Part shown: positions 48,286 through 58,332 of the stretch, piece after piece
Position numbering within the stretch: the first letter of the stretch is position 1
How the letters are laid out: the number at the start of each line of letters is the position of its first letter
Assembly (NCBI RefSeq): GCF_002220865.2
Contig: NZ_NHRJ02000004.1
Coordinates: 124,001 to 188,000 of the forward strand
From: Paenibacillus xerothermodurans
GTDB lineage: Bacteria > Bacillota > Bacilli > Paenibacillales > NBRC-103111
Direction of reading: 5' to 3'
Length of the DNA stretch: 64,000 nt
Program-made: the position numbers and the translations under genes
The notes under the pieces: generated by a model
What the model was told of the DNA's origin: nothing
The model's input: only the letters and a program-made list of their open reading frames with translations
Databases searched by the model: none

Positions 48286-50949
48286 CTACTTAGCTTCATA
48301 CCAGTTGGCACCGGTGTCGACATCTACTTTAAGCGGCACGCCCAGCTCCAAAGCATGCTCCATGACATCCGGCACAATGGTTGTCATTATTTCCACTTCA
48401 TCGTTAGGTACTTCAAACACCAATTCATCGTGCACCTGCAGCAGCATCCGGCTTTGCAGCCCTTCCTGCTTCAATCGCTCGTCCATTTGCACCATAGCCA
48501 GCTTGATGATATCAGCGGCTGTGCCCTGTATCGGCGTGTTCATGGCAGTACGTTCAGCGAAGGAGCGAAGATTGAAGTTGGATGCATTGATTTCTGGCAG
48601 ATACCGGCGACGATGCAGCAGTGTGGTGACATATCCGTTTTGCCGGGCCTCCTTCACAATCTCGTCCATATACTGCCGAACCCCTTTGAACACAGCAAAA
48701 TACTGTTCGATGAAGCTTGCCGCCTCTTTGCGGGTGATGTTCAAGTTTTGCGAGAGCCCGTAGTCGCTGATACCGTACACGATACCGAAGTTCACGGCCT
48801 TGGCCGAACGGCGCATATTCGAGTCCACGGCGGATTCCTCCACACCGAATACGTCCATTGCGGTTTTGGTATGAATGTCCATATCATTCACGAACGCTTC
48901 CATCAACTTTTCATCCTGCGAAATATGGGCGAGCACACGAAGCTCAATTTGCGAATAATCGGCGGTCAGCATGGACCATCCCGGCTTGGACGGCGTAAAT
49001 ACCTTGCGGATCTTGCGTCCTTCTTCCAGGCGGATCGGAATGTTTTGCAGGTTCGGGTATTGACTGCTCAGCCGTCCGGTCGCCGCTATAGTCTGCCGGT
49101 AGTACGTGTGTACCTTGCCGGTGTCCGGGCGAACCTCCTTGAGCAGCCCTTCTACATACGTGGATTGGAGCTTAGCCAGCGTGCGGTAAAGAAGAATATG
49201 GCCGACCATCGGATGATACGGTTCCAGCTTTTCCAACACTTCCGCATCGGTGGAATAGCCGGTTTTAGTCTTTTTCACAACGGGCAGCTGCAGCTTCTCG
49301 AAAAGGATTTCGCCAAGCTGCTTCGGCGAATTGATGTTGAATTCGGTGCCAGCCGCTTCGTAGATCGACTTCATGATGCTCTCCAAGCGGCCTGCGAGCT
49401 CCGATCCATACTCTTTGAGCGCTTCCCTGTCAACCTTGATCCCCTTTTGTTCCATAGAGGCGAGTACGGCTGCCAGCGGCAGCTCGAGATCGTAGTACAG
49501 CCGATGCATTTCATTGCTCTCCAGATCCCGCTTCATCGGCTCTACCAAGCTGTGAACCGCGTGCGCTTTCCGGCACAAGTGCTCACTCACCAATTCTGCC
49601 GCGGGTACCCTGAACTTGGCTCCTTTGCCGAAAACATCCTCGTCCGGCTGAAGCGCAGGCAGGGCGTACTTCTTCGCGATGCCGCTCAGCGCCAGCTCCG
49701 ACTCGGTGGGGTCCAGCAAATATGCTGCCAGCATCGGATCGAACGATGTGCCCCGCAGGCAGATGCCCTGCCAATGGAGCGCGACCTCGGCACGATGCTG
49801 ATCGAAGACCGCCACAGCCTTATCTGCCGATTCGAGCCATGCTTTGAAAGGTTCGATCTCGGCCGCGCCGTCCTTGACTAGATCAAAGGGCACATAATAA
49901 CACACGTCAGTCGAATGCAGCGCTATACCAAGAATATAACCGGCATGGGGATTATCGCCAACCACTTCGACGTGCAAGGCGTCCACCGCCGCGAGTGCTT
50001 CTATCAGCTCAGGCAGCTTCTCCTGATCGACCAATACCGCCTTAATGTCGGCTTGCGGAGGCTGATCCGCGCCTGCAGCGTCAACTCCGGCAAAATCCAT
50101 TTTTTCCAGCAATGACTTGAACTCGAGTTTGCGGAACATATCCGCCAATGCTGGTCCTTGATAGCCGTTATACACGAGCTCATCCCAAGAGGTTTCCATA
50201 GGCACCTCACGGAAAATCGTAGCCAGCTCCTTGCTCATGCGTGCATCATCAGCATGCTGTTCAATTTTTTCCCGCATCTTTCCTTTCAACTCTGCGGTAT
50301 GTGACAGCACACCTTCTACCGTTTCAAATTCATGCAGCAGCTTCAACGCGGTCTTCTCACCCACGCCGGGGATACCCGGAATGTTATCGCTGGCATCACC
50401 CATCAAGCCTTTTAGATCTATAATTTGCTGCGGTGTAAGATCATATTTGGCTTTGATATATGGAGGATCGAACAGCTCGACCTCGCTGATCCCTTTGCGA
50501 GTCAGTGCGATCTTTACCTTCTCGGAAGCCAGCTGCAGCATGTCCTTGTCGCCCGTTACCACGACTACTTCCATATCTCCCCGCTCATCAGCCACCCGGG
50601 TGATCGTTCCGATGATATCGTCGGCCTCGTATCCCTCGAGCTCAAACTGCGAGATGCCAAACGCGCGCAGCAAATCTTTCAACAGCGGGAACTGTTCTCC
50701 GAGCTCGCTCGGCATTTTGGCGCGGCCGCCTTTATATTCAGCATAATCCTTATGTCGAAACGTCGCTTTTCCAGCGTCGAATGCCACTAGAAAGTGCGTC
50801 GGTTTTTGTTCGTCGATGAGTCTAAGCAGCATCGTGGTAAAGCCGTACACAGCGTTCGTGTGAAGACCGCTGGAATTGCTCAGCAGCGGCAGTGCAAAAA
50901 AAGCACGGCTTGCGATGCTGTTACCGTCAATCAATATTAACTTGGACAT
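48286..50949 (-). CDS. polA: DNA polymerase I
   Basis: 887 residues. Domain 1 (about 1-290) is the 5'-3' exonuclease with VAFDAGKATFRHKDY, YEADDIIGT and GLMGDASDNIPGI. Domain 2 (about 305-470) has the 3'-5' exonuclease fold, but the catalytic D-x-E is absent (ALHVEVVGDN in its place), as in Bst and other Bacillus enzymes, so there is no proofreading. Domain 3 is the family A polymerase with TADYSQIELRVLAH (motif A), RRSAKAVNFGIVYG (motif B) and QVHDELVFEVP (motif C). It fills gaps and removes primers. Its start follows GAGGTGTAACG. Confidence 0.97.
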   Translation of the reverse strand: MSKLILIDGNSIASRAFFALPLLSNSSGLHTNAVYGFTTMLLRLIDEQKPTHFLVAFDAGKATFRHKDYAEYKGGRAKMPSELGEQFPLLKDLLRAFGISQFELEGYEADDIIGTITRVADERGDMEVVVVTGDKDMLQLASEKVKIALTRKGISEVELFDPPYIKAKYDLTPQQIIDLKGLMGDASDNIPGIPGVGEKTALKLLHEFETVEGVLSHTAELKGKMREKIEQHADDARMSKELATIFREVPMETSWDELVYNGYQGPALADMFRKLEFKSLLEKMDFAGVDAAGADQPPQADIKAVLVDQEKLPELIEALAAVDALHVEVVGDNPHAGYILGIALHSTDVCYYVPFDLVKDGAAEIEPFKAWLESADKAVAVFDQHRAEVALHWQGICLRGTSFDPMLAAYLLDPTESELALSGIAKKYALPALQPDEDVFGKGAKFRVPAAELVSEHLCRKAHAVHSLVEPMKRDLESNEMHRLYYDLELPLAAVLASMEQKGIKVDREALKEYGSELAGRLESIMKSIYEAAGTEFNINSPKQLGEILFEKLQLPVVKKTKTGYSTDAEVLEKLEPYHPMVGHILLYRTLAKLQSTYVEGLLKEVRPDTGKVHTYYRQTIAATGRLSSQYPNLQNIPIRLEEGRKIRKVFTPSKPGWSMLTADYSQIELRVLAHISQDEKLMEAFVNDMDIHTKTAMDVFGVEESAVDSNMRRSAKAVNFGIVYGISDYGLSQNLNITRKEAASFIEQYFAVFKGVRQYMDEIVKEARQNGYVTTLLHRRRYLPEINASNFNLRSFAERTAMNTPIQGTAADIIKLAMVQMDERLKQEGLQSRMLLQVHDELVFEVPNDEVEIMTTIVPDVMEHALELGVPLKVDVDTGANWYEAK

Positions 50950-51103
50950 CGTTACACCTCATTCTCCATACTCCCTCCATGATAGCATAGGACGATGAAA
51001 GAAAAAAAGCATCGCCCCTGTCGCATCTGAGGGGTGACGCCGCACGTTTCAGCATAAACATAAGTAATGGATGAACGCCCAGCACGAACGGAGGTAGTAC
51101 GCA

Positions 51104-51862
51104 ATGAGCACTCGTTATCCGCTCCAAGGTAAAAAAGCGATCTGTTTCGACGTGAATCAAACCCTTATTCATCAGGGTTTGCATTTTGAGCAGGCTTTCC
51201 GTTCCGTCTGGAGCGATTATGCCGCGCGATGGTCGCAAGACGACGGATTTCCTCATGCCGATGCGCTGTGGGAAGCGTATCAACATCACTGGCAGCAGCA
51301 AAAAAAACTGAAAAACGTGCGGCTTGTGCTCGAAGACCTGCAGCAGCAGTGCCTTCGGTCGGCATTGAAGCAGTTGAATATCCCGGTCCACCAGAAATTC
51401 ACACACGACTTTTTTTATACCATCAGAAATTACCGGCTTACCGCCAAATCACTCGCGCCAGGCGTGGTAGAGCTCCTGCCGCAGCTCTCCCCGCGTTACA
51501 AGCTGGCCATCATCAGCAATAGCCCGCGGCGGGAGGTTGTTCACCTGCTCAGCCGGTTTGGGCTGGACCCTTATTTTCCGGAAGCTCACATCTTTACTGC
51601 ACAGCGGCAGGCGGACAAAAAGCCTGGAACATCGTTGTTTAAAACCGCCATCCGCACATTGGGACTATCCCCGCGACAGGTGGTCATGGTGGGTAACTCA
51701 TGGAAGCACGATGTGTGCGGCGCGGCGAAAGCGGGCATGGACTCGGTCTGGATTCAGCGGCAGGAGCAGTCCCATCCGCCAAAAATCGACCACCACAAGC
51801 TTGGCAAGCGCAACGTATACGGCATTCAACAAATCATTCAGCTCCTGGAGCTTTTTGCATAG
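51104..51862 (+). CDS. HAD-superfamily hydrolase-like protein with DxN in motif I
   Basis: 252 residues. Motif I is ICFDVNQTLI, motif II AIISNSPR, motif III a Lys in ADKKPGTSLF, and motif IV MVGNSWKHDVCGAAKAGM. The cap domain (about 20-110) is C1-type and helical. The general acid/base Asp of motif I (DxD) is Asn here, and motif IV has GNSWKHD in place of GDS, so phosphatase activity may be reduced or altered. Other HAD enzymes with non-Asp at the second position act as dehalogenases. The substrate is unknown. GGAGG precedes the ATG. It is divergent from polA and convergent with the pst-phoU operon. Confidence 0.85.
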   Translation: MSTRYPLQGKKAICFDVNQTLIHQGLHFEQAFRSVWSDYAARWSQDDGFPHADALWEAYQHHWQQQKKLKNVRLVLEDLQQQCLRSALKQLNIPVHQKFTHDFFYTIRNYRLTAKSLAPGVVELLPQLSPRYKLAIISNSPRREVVHLLSRFGLDPYFPEAHIFTAQRQADKKPGTSLFKTAIRTLGLSPRQVVMVGNSWKHDVCGAAKAGMDSVWIQRQEQSHPPKIDHHKLGKRNVYGIQQIIQLLELFA

Positions 51863-51940
51863 AAAGCGGTGGAAACGGCGGTGAGGAGCACTGGCAAACC
51901 AGTCGAATCCTCAAATTCTCACGCTGCCGAGAGGATGAAA

Positions 51941-51968
51941 ATAAGGAGCCCGCTTTTTGCGGCCCCCT
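51941..51968 (-). terminator. probable terminator of the pst-phoU operon
   Basis: On the minus strand GGCCGC-AAAAA-GCGGGCTCC forms an imperfect stem, followed by TTATTTTC. It is the only hairpin downstream of phoU. Confidence 0.5.
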
Positions 51969-51977
51969 GTGGTTTTG

Positions 51978-52637
51978 TCACACGTTCAAATCTTTGCGCT
52001 TGCCTGTCACCATATAAATGACACCTTCGCCGATATTCGTTGCGTGATCAGCCACTCGCTCCAAATAATGGGCTGTAAACATCAAATGTGACAGCTGGCG
52101 GTTGCGCACGAAATCACCGTTCATCAGTCCGATAATTTCCGTCATCACCGTACTGTACAACTTGTCGACCTCGTCGTCCTTCTCCGCCAGCGCGGCCGCC
52201 CTGTGTATGTTCCGCTCGGTATACGACAGCATACTTTCGTGCAGCATATCTTTGACAAGTAGCGCCATCCTTGGAATATCTTCCAGAGGCTTGACGAGCT
52301 CCTCGCCGGACAGCCGAATCGTGATTTTGGCTATATCCACCGCATGATCGCTGATCCGTTCCAAATCCGTTGCAATCTTGAGCGCCATGCCGATAGTGCG
52401 CAAGTCGCTTGCCATCGGCTGCTGCAGTGCGATTAGCCGCAGGCAGCTCTCTTCCACATCCAGCATCATGTCATCGATGATATCGTCATTGTCGATAATC
52501 TCTCTAGCCAGACCTTCATCCAGGGAGGATAGAGATTCGACAGCTTGTGAAATCGATTCTTTTACCCGGTCCCCCATCAGCAGCAGCGTGCTTTGCAACT
52601 CGTCGAGCGATTGGTGAAAATTCACTCTCGTGTCCAT
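51978..52637 (-). CDS. phoU: phosphate signalling regulator PhoU
   Basis: 219 residues, two three-helix PhoU repeats (about 10-105 and 115-210). Each has the metal-cluster motif: ELQSTLLLMGDRVKESISQA and IIDNDDIIDDMMLDVEESCL in the first; EKDDEVDKLYSTVMTEIIGL in the second. PhoU links PstSCAB to the PhoR kinase and restrains phosphate uptake. It is 24 bp downstream of pstB. GGAAGG precedes the ATG. The start context and length are standard. Confidence 0.95.
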   Translation of the reverse strand: MDTRVNFHQSLDELQSTLLLMGDRVKESISQAVESLSSLDEGLAREIIDNDDIIDDMMLDVEESCLRLIALQQPMASDLRTIGMALKIATDLERISDHAVDIAKITIRLSGEELVKPLEDIPRMALLVKDMLHESMLSYTERNIHRAAALAEKDDEVDKLYSTVMTEIIGLMNGDFVRNRQLSHLMFTAHYLERVADHATNIGEGVIYMVTGKRKDLNV

Positions 52638-52661
52638 ACCATACTTCCTTCCTGTGCGTTG

Positions 52662-53423
52662 TTAGCCGAAACGTCCGGTGATATAATCTTCTGTTCTTTG
52701 ATCCGCTGGAGCCGTGAAGATCTTGTCCGTTTGATCTGATTCAACCAATACACCGTTAAGAAAGAATGATGTGTAGTCGGAAATTCTTGCTGCCTGCTGC
52801 ATGTTGTGTGTCACGATAATGATGGTGTATTTTTCCTTCAAAGTCTGTGTCAGCTCTTCCACCTTCAGCGTAGAAATCGGGTCCAACGCGGAGGTGGGCT
52901 CATCCATCAACAGCACCTCCGGCTCCACCGCCAGCAGACGCGCAATGCACAAGCGCTGCTGCTGACCGCCAGACAAGCCCAAAGCCGACTTGCTCAGGCG
53001 GTCTTTGACCTCATCCCAGAGAGCGGCCTGAACCAGGCTTTTTTCCACAATTTCATCGAGCACAGCCTTCTTCTTCGTGCCATGGATGCGAGGGCCGTAG
53101 GCAATATTATCGTAAATGCTCATCGGGAACGGGTTAGGGCGCTGGAAGACCATGCCTACTTTTTTCCGAAGCGACACGACATCCATATCATTACCGTAAA
53201 TGTTTTGCCCGTCCACAAAAATTTTTCCTTCGATCCTGACAGAGTCAATCAAGTCGTTCATACGGTTCAACGTTCTCAAGAAGGTTGATTTGCCGCACCC
53301 GGACGGTCCGATCAATGCAGAGATCGAATTATTCTTGATGTCCAAGCCGATGTTGTGGAGTGCCTGGTTGTCGCCATAAAACAAGTTAAGTTGTTCCACT
53401 GTAATCTTATGTTGTTCGATCAC
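52662..53423 (-). CDS. pstB: phosphate ABC transporter ATP-binding protein
   Basis: 253 residues. Walker [10 protein letters not shown], the ABC signature [10 protein letters not shown], Walker [13 protein letters not shown] and the H-loop IVTHNMQ are all intact. PstB energises the PstCA permease from the cytosol. The start codon is GTG (53423), with GGAGG 8 nt before it, and it follows pstA after 2 bp, so the operon is tight. Confidence 0.97.
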   Translation of the reverse strand: MIEQHKITVEQLNLFYGDNQALHNIGLDIKNNSISALIGPSGCGKSTFLRTLNRMNDLIDSVRIEGKIFVDGQNIYGNDMDVVSLRKKVGMVFQRPNPFPMSIYDNIAYGPRIHGTKKKAVLDEIVEKSLVQAALWDEVKDRLSKSALGLSGGQQQRLCIARLLAVEPEVLLMDEPTSALDPISTLKVEELTQTLKEKYTIIIVTHNMQQAARISDYTSFFLNGVLVESDQTDKIFTAPADQRTEDYITGRFG

Positions 53424-53425
53424 GT

Positions 53426-54283
53426 TTATTTACCTCCGGTCAGTCTTTTTTGTATCAAACGGCTAGGAATACCAATCAACAAATTGAACATGAGTACGAC
53501 GATCAACAGAAGCGCTGCACTGCCTTGAGCAATCTGTTTGGCGTCCGGCACAATGGCTTCGGACTGGACATACCATAAGTGGGTGGCTAACGTTTCGCCC
53601 ATTGCTAATGGGCTGAAATCCGGAAAATGCCGCGATACGGACAAGCCTGCAGTGTAGATCAGAATTGCCGACTCACCCAGCGCTCGTCCCGCCACCAGTG
53701 TGATCCCCGTGATCAGTATTGGAAGCGCGGCCGGCAGCAGTACCTTGCGAATCGCCTGCCAGCGGGTCGAGCCAAGCGCCAGTGATGCTTCCCAGTACGA
53801 TTCAGGCACCGAGCGCAGCGACTCTTCCGTTACCCTGACAAGAACAGGCAGATTGAGCAGAGATAAAGTTGCAGCTCCGCCGATAATCGAAAATTTCAAA
53901 TCCATCAAATTTACAAACAGCAGAAAACCGAACAGGCCGAATACGATCGACGGTACCGAGGACAGAGCCTCAACCGAAATTCGGATAAAGTCCGTGAATC
54001 GGTTTTGTTTCGCATAGATTGTCAAATAGATGCCTGCACCTAGCCCAATAGGCACCGAGAACAGCAGGGATAAGAACAAAATGTAGAAGGAATTGAACAG
54101 CATCGGGCCTACGCCGCCGCCAGCCATAATTTCCTGCGGCTTCCCGAAAATGAACTTCCAGGACAGATGCGGAAGCCCGTCACCCAAAATCCGAATCAGA
54201 AACCATGCCAACAGCAGCATGATGACGAAGCCGGCCGCCCAAAAGAATGTTGTGGCAATCCGATCGGTGGTTTTACTGGTCAT
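53426..54283 (-). CDS. pstA: phosphate ABC transporter permease PstA
   Basis: 285 residues with six membrane helices. Key segments are [20 protein letters not shown], the EAA loop [24 protein letters not shown], and [15 protein letters not shown]. It forms the transmembrane channel with PstC. Its start overlaps the pstC stop (ATGA), so both are coupled. Confidence 0.96.
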   Translation of the reverse strand: MTSKTTDRIATTFFWAAGFVIMLLLAWFLIRILGDGLPHLSWKFIFGKPQEIMAGGGVGPMLFNSFYILFLSLLFSVPIGLGAGIYLTIYAKQNRFTDFIRISVEALSSVPSIVFGLFGFLLFVNLMDLKFSIIGGAATLSLLNLPVLVRVTEESLRSVPESYWEASLALGSTRWQAIRKVLLPAALPILITGITLVAGRALGESAILIYTAGLSVSRHFPDFSPLAMGETLATHLWYVQSEAIVPDAKQIAQGSAALLLIVVLMFNLLIGIPSRLIQKRLTGGK

Positions 54284-55209
54284 TTGAGCTCACTCCTCTT
54301 GGCTACGATGCGAATTGCAATAATCATAAACAACGAAATCAGCAGAAGAACGAGCGCCATCAAATACAAAGCGTTGTTCCATGGCGTTCCGTAGTTGGTA
54401 TTTCCCATATCCTTCACGATCGCGGTAGTCAGCACGGTAGTTGACTCCAGCAGCGATCCGGGCATCTGAGGCGAGTTCCCGATTACCATGAACACGGCCA
54501 TAGTTTCACCGATGGCTCTGCCCATACCGAGAATAATACCGGTGATGATGCCCGGACGGGCTGCAGGTAGCAGCACTCTCCAGATGGTTTGCCACCGGGT
54601 CGCACCCAGTGCGAGAGAAGCTTCTTCCAAGCGGATTGGGAGTGCGCGTATGGCATCCTCGGAAATGGACAAAATAGTTGGCAAAATCATGATGGCAAGA
54701 ATGATCGCTGCAGGTAAAATACCGTAGCCGATCGTGCCCGTCACTTTAGCGAGCCACGGCACAACAACCGTCAATCCGATCAAGCCGTAAACGACGGACG
54801 GAATTCCGACAAACAAATCGGTAGCCGGACGCATGATTTCACGCAGCCAACTCGGAGCCATTTTCGCCATAAAAACAGCCCCGGATAAAGCGAGCGGCAC
54901 CGATAACAGCACCGATAGCAAAGTTAGAAGCAGAGTGCTGTACAGGAACGAAAAGATCCCGAACTCACCGTTTGCCGGTGTCCATTCTGTTGAAAAAAAG
55001 AAAGCCCACGGTGAGACGTCACCAAACGTCTTCACGCCTTGTAAACCTACGAATGCAATAATAGAAAATATAATCGCCGAAACAACGATCGCACTTCCGA
55101 CAAATATCCATCGCATCAATTGATCCGCGCGGTTCTGCTTTTTTGCCCAAAGGTTTAATTTTTCATCTTTCTTGGCTCTATCAGTGAGCTTGTCAGCGAA
55201 AGTGTTCAC
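54280..55209 (-). CDS. pstC: phosphate ABC transporter permease PstC
   Basis: 309 residues, six membrane helices with an N-terminal cytosolic extension (about 1-32, Lys-rich). The pattern FFFSTEWTPANGEFGIFSFL, the EAA loop EEASLALGATRWQTIWRVLL and GMGRAIGETMAVFMVIG are characteristic. It lies 253 bp downstream of pstS, separated by a bidirectional terminator, so its expression is presumably lower than that of pstS. Confidence 0.96.
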   Translation of the reverse strand: MNTFADKLTDRAKKDEKLNLWAKKQNRADQLMRWIFVGSAIVVSAIIFSIIAFVGLQGVKTFGDVSPWAFFFSTEWTPANGEFGIFSFLYSTLLLTLLSVLLSVPLALSGAVFMAKMAPSWLREIMRPATDLFVGIPSVVYGLIGLTVVVPWLAKVTGTIGYGILPAAIILAIMILPTILSISEDAIRALPIRLEEASLALGATRWQTIWRVLLPAARPGIITGIILGMGRAIGETMAVFMVIGNSPQMPGSLLESTTVLTTAIVKDMGNTNYGTPWNNALYLMALVLLLISLFMIIAIRIVAKRSELK

Positions 55210-55416
55210 ACCAATGCCCCCCAGTGTATGATTGCTTAGTTACGGTGCGCTATAACCGCTTCTGTCAGTAATAAGGCATCAAGTCGCATGCTCTTATCGC
55301 TTCCTAGTATAGGGGACAATTGTAAAAGCGGTGCCTTGGTATTGTTAAGGGAATGTAAAAATTGAATAGTTTTAGACAAAGTTCGCGGATGCCTAGCAGG
55401 TGCCTCACGCAACCGA

Positions 55417-55449
55417 CAAAAAAGACACGGAGCGAGCCCGTGTCTTTTT
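55417..55449. terminator. bidirectional hairpin between pstS and pstC
   Basis: AAAGACACGG and CCGTGTCTTT flank a 7-nt loop, with A/T runs on both sides. It is a likely partial terminator that sets a high PstS to PstCAB ratio. Confidence 0.8.
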
Positions 55450-55462
55450 GCCTGTTTTTATA

Positions 55463-56359
55463 TTACTTTTTTAGCAGGTCGGCAGGGAGGAATTTCAGTT
55501 GCTCTACCTTCTGTGTCTGGAACTCTGGCGACATGATGTGATCTAAGAATGCTTTTACTGCGCCTGTAGGCTCGCCTTTAGTGTACATGTGCTCTACACC
55601 GTACAATGGATATTTGCCTTCTTTGATGCTCTCTTTGCTGAATGCTACTCCGTCGAACTTCACCGCTTTGATAGAGTCGTTCAGGTAAGGAGTGTCCACG
55701 TAACCGATCGCATTTGCTGTGGAACCGACAGTTGTGGCTACCGCACCGCTGGATTCTTGTGTGACGCCGTCTTTTGTAAACTCTTTATTGTCCAGAACGA
55801 TTTTCTTAACCAGTGCTTTAGAGCCGGAACTGTCCGGACGGTGTACCACTACGATTTTCGCATCGGTTTTGCCGTCGATTTCTTTCCAGTTTGTGATTTT
55901 ACCTGTGAAAATGTCAGCTGCTTGTGCCTTCGTCAGGTTATCCACCGGAACGCCCTTGTTGACGATCAAAGCGAACGGAGCAATTGCAACTACATGGTCA
56001 ACTAGGCCTTTATCTTTATATTGGTCGCCGGCTTCGATATCGGAGTTACCGATATTGGACGTGCCGTCTGCCACGTTCTTCAGGCCCGTGCCGGATCCGC
56101 CGGCAGTTACGTTAACGGTGACTTCAGGATTTTTGTCCATGAACTCGGTTGCCGCTTGCTTCGCCAACGGAAGCAGCGCACTGGAACCCGAAGCTGTTAC
56201 CGTGCCGCTTAATTCTTGTGCCGCCGGCGCCGCGCCGTTTCCGGACGGATTGGTGTCTGCCGGAGCCGCTGATTGCCCACCACACGCTGAAAGAACCCCC
56301 ATCATCAAAATTGCGATCAAAGCCGAGCTAAACCCTTTTTTTGAAAGACGCTTGAACAC
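55463..56359 (-). CDS. pstS: phosphate-binding lipoprotein PstS
   Basis: 298 residues. The signal peptide has a lipobox, LSACGG, with the lipidated Cys at residue 26. The mature part has the phosphate-binding marks SGSSALLPLAKQAA, GSGTGLKNVADGTSNIGNSD and VHRPDSSGSKALVKK. It captures phosphate at the outer face and passes it to PstCA. A Pho box upstream indicates PhoP control under phosphate starvation. Confidence 0.96.
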   Translation of the reverse strand: MFKRLSKKGFSSALIAILMMGVLSACGGQSAAPADTNPSGNGAAPAAQELSGTVTASGSSALLPLAKQAATEFMDKNPEVTVNVTAGGSGTGLKNVADGTSNIGNSDIEAGDQYKDKGLVDHVVAIAPFALIVNKGVPVDNLTKAQAADIFTGKITNWKEIDGKTDAKIVVVHRPDSSGSKALVKKIVLDNKEFTKDGVTQESSGAVATTVGSTANAIGYVDTPYLNDSIKAVKFDGVAFSKESIKEGKYPLYGVEHMYTKGEPTGAVKAFLDHIMSPEFQTQKVEQLKFLPADLLKK

Positions 56360-56416
56360 TTTGCATGTCCTCCCTTTGCCCTATCTATTTTTTTGTTTAC
56401 ATGCACATGTTAGCAA

Positions 56417-56461
56417 GCAAGTGTAAAGTTTAAACGCGTGAAACGTAAAATGTATGTAAAA
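56417..56461 (-). promoter_or_regulatory. Pho box (PhoP-binding direct repeats) upstream of pstS
   Basis: On the minus strand TTTACA-TACAT-TTTACG-TTTCA, then a weak unit, then TTTACA-CTTGC: TT(T)ACA-like hexamers with an 11-bp period, about 60-100 bp before the pstS start. This is the form of Bacillus PhoP tandem boxes. Confidence 0.75.
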
Positions 56462-56691
56462 CCTTATGACTGGGTAATTTTAACTATTCTTGCTAAAAAC
56501 AGCACTCAAAGACGTCACCGAATGCGGGCACCCGCGGAGTATACCTCTCGTTTATGGGACGTATGAACCGCCAGATGCACATGAAAAATGAGACTGACCG
56601 GCATGGGCAGCCTCGTTTCTCTCAGAGCATTGTTGAAGAAATGTGAACTTGCGAAGCAAAAGATAGCGCTGGGCCAACTCGTGCTTACGGG

Positions 56692-57513
56692 TTATCCTGC
56701 TACACTTGCGTATCGCTTAAGTCCCACGGCCCACAGCCCGTAAGCCAACAGTACCACGACGGCAGCCGTCGCAGGTACGCCCCACGCGGCCCAAGAGTAG
56801 AGACCGGGACGCAGCAGGTAGGCGGCGGGAAAAAAGCTGCCCAGCGCATAAGGCACAACGTAGGTTAGCAGCCCGCGCAAGACCGGATGAAAAATGTCAA
56901 GCGGATAACGCGTGAAATCAAACAGCCAGTTCACCGGATAAATCAGTGACCTTATCTCATGCACCCAAAAAGTGAGCACGCTTATGGTGAGCAGCACGGC
57001 AAACTGGATCAAAGCGCTGCTAAACAGTGCGATCACGGTGTACAGCACAGTCCAAACCGTCCAAGCCATATCCACACGGGCTCCGGCATAAACTAAAATG
57101 ACCATTCCGGTGATCAGCTGGCCCACGCCGTTCAGCTCCTGCGAATGCCCAATCGTCTGGAAAAGCGCACCGACCGGCCGGACCATCATGACATCCATCT
57201 GTCCCCGCCGTATGAACCCCGTTAAGGTAAAGGGCGCGTTGAAAATCGTCTGATTGAGCGCCTTTGCCGTCGCCGCAAGACCGAAAATAAAAACCATCTC
57301 GTAGAATCCCCAGTCGGCGAGCTGCGGTATGCGCTGAAAAATGACCGACAAAAACACCAGCGTGCTTCCTTGAGCGACGATACCCGCCGCAACCGCGATG
57401 ATCGTATCCGCCCGATACTCCACTAACGTCTTGACATATACTTTCAGATAGTGCCCATACATGCCTATTAAAAAAAACAATTGCTGCACGGCGTTTCGTT
57501 TCGGCGCTAACAT
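56692..57513 (-). CDS. ABC-2 family permease, subunit 2
   Basis: 273 residues of the DUF990/ABC-2 family (PF06182), with six membrane helices (for example GSTLVFLSVIFQRIPQLADWG; RRGQMDVMMVRPVG is the conserved cytosolic motif). It pairs with the homologous permease encoded 6 bp upstream and the ATPase before that; together they form a heteromeric exporter of unknown substrate. GGGGGTGAGGG precedes the start. It is the last gene of the operon; the gap to pstS (56360-56691) holds the Pho box only. Confidence 0.88.
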   Translation of the reverse strand: MLAPKRNAVQQLFFLIGMYGHYLKVYVKTLVEYRADTIIAVAAGIVAQGSTLVFLSVIFQRIPQLADWGFYEMVFIFGLAATAKALNQTIFNAPFTLTGFIRRGQMDVMMVRPVGALFQTIGHSQELNGVGQLITGMVILVYAGARVDMAWTVWTVLYTVIALFSSALIQFAVLLTISVLTFWVHEIRSLIYPVNWLFDFTRYPLDIFHPVLRGLLTYVVPYALGSFFPAAYLLRPGLYSWAAWGVPATAAVVVLLAYGLWAVGLKRYASVAG

Positions 57514-57519
57514 TCACCC

Positions 57520-58332
57520 TCACCCCCCGTTAATCGTCAACCGCCTGGCGGCTTTCATCCAAAGCAGACGGCTCAAGGCAATCATCAGCACGGCCCAACC
57601 AAGCTGCTCCGACAGTGCAACGGCCATCGTCCAGCCAGTTAAACCTCCTGTGTAAATAGACAGCGGAATATAAGCCATCGCCTGAAACGGCAAAAACTCC
57701 ATCACCACTCGCAATCCGGCGGGAAAAAACTCAAACGGGATCAGCGTTCCAGCGAAAATATCCACCACAGCCCGCTTCGCCAGCTGTACGCCGAACGTGT
57801 TGGTCGTGAGAAATGAAACCATCATCACGATGGAGTTGATGCTGAAAGCGACCAAAAACCCGATGACCAGACTAAGGGCGAAACCGGCTGCGCTCACAAC
57901 ATCCGCCGGCGGGGAGATCCCCAACACGCAAATCAGCAGCAGCATTGATGGAACGTTAACCCACAGCATTTCAACCGCGAAAAATCCGGCGGCCTCGACA
58001 AAACGCTGAAGCTGAAAGTCAACCGGACGAATGAGATCCAGCGCAATATCCCCTGTGCGTACCCGTCTTGCTATCTCATAAGTGGGCGCCCTGTCGGCCG
58101 GGGACCAACGGGCAAAATTAATAGCCTGACCGACCATAACGTATGTGATCAGCTGTTCCCAAGGCATGACCGTTTCCGCTGAGTACTCGTAGATGGCTTT
58201 CCAGAGCATAAAATACAACACACTGAACAAGAGTGTGGACACCAGCGTCATAATAAAGTCAAAGCGGAACTGCATCCTCTGCCGCACCGCGATCAGGGAC
58301 ATACCGGACAATCGCTGAACGGCGGACATCAT
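57520..58332 (-). CDS. ABC-2 family permease, subunit 1
   Basis: 270 residues, a paralog of the next gene product, with the same RVRTGDIALDLIRPVDFQ cytosolic motif and six membrane helices (MTLVSTLLFSVLYFMLWKAI first). It overlaps the ATPase stop by 4 bp (ATGA) and ends 6 bp before subunit 2, so all three are coupled. These three-gene units occur widely in Firmicutes and actinomycetes; some export antibiotics or lipids, but no substrate can be inferred here. Confidence 0.88.
   Translation of the reverse strand: MMSAVQRLSGMSLIAVRQRMQFRFDFIMTLVSTLLFSVLYFMLWKAIYEYSAETVMPWEQLITYVMVGQAINFARWSPADRAPTYEIARRVRTGDIALDLIRPVDFQLQRFVEAAGFFAVEMLWVNVPSMLLLICVLGISPPADVVSAAGFALSLVIGFLVAFSINSIVMMVSFLTTNTFGVQLAKRAVVDIFAGTLIPFEFFPAGLRVVMEFLPFQAMAYIPLSIYTGGLTGWTMAVALSEQLGWAVLMIALSRLLWMKAARRLTINGG

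Noticed and set aside
48355-49881. Plus-strand 508-codon frame antisense to polA
   Set aside because: polA is unmistakable on the minus strand; the long antisense frame reflects its codon bias.
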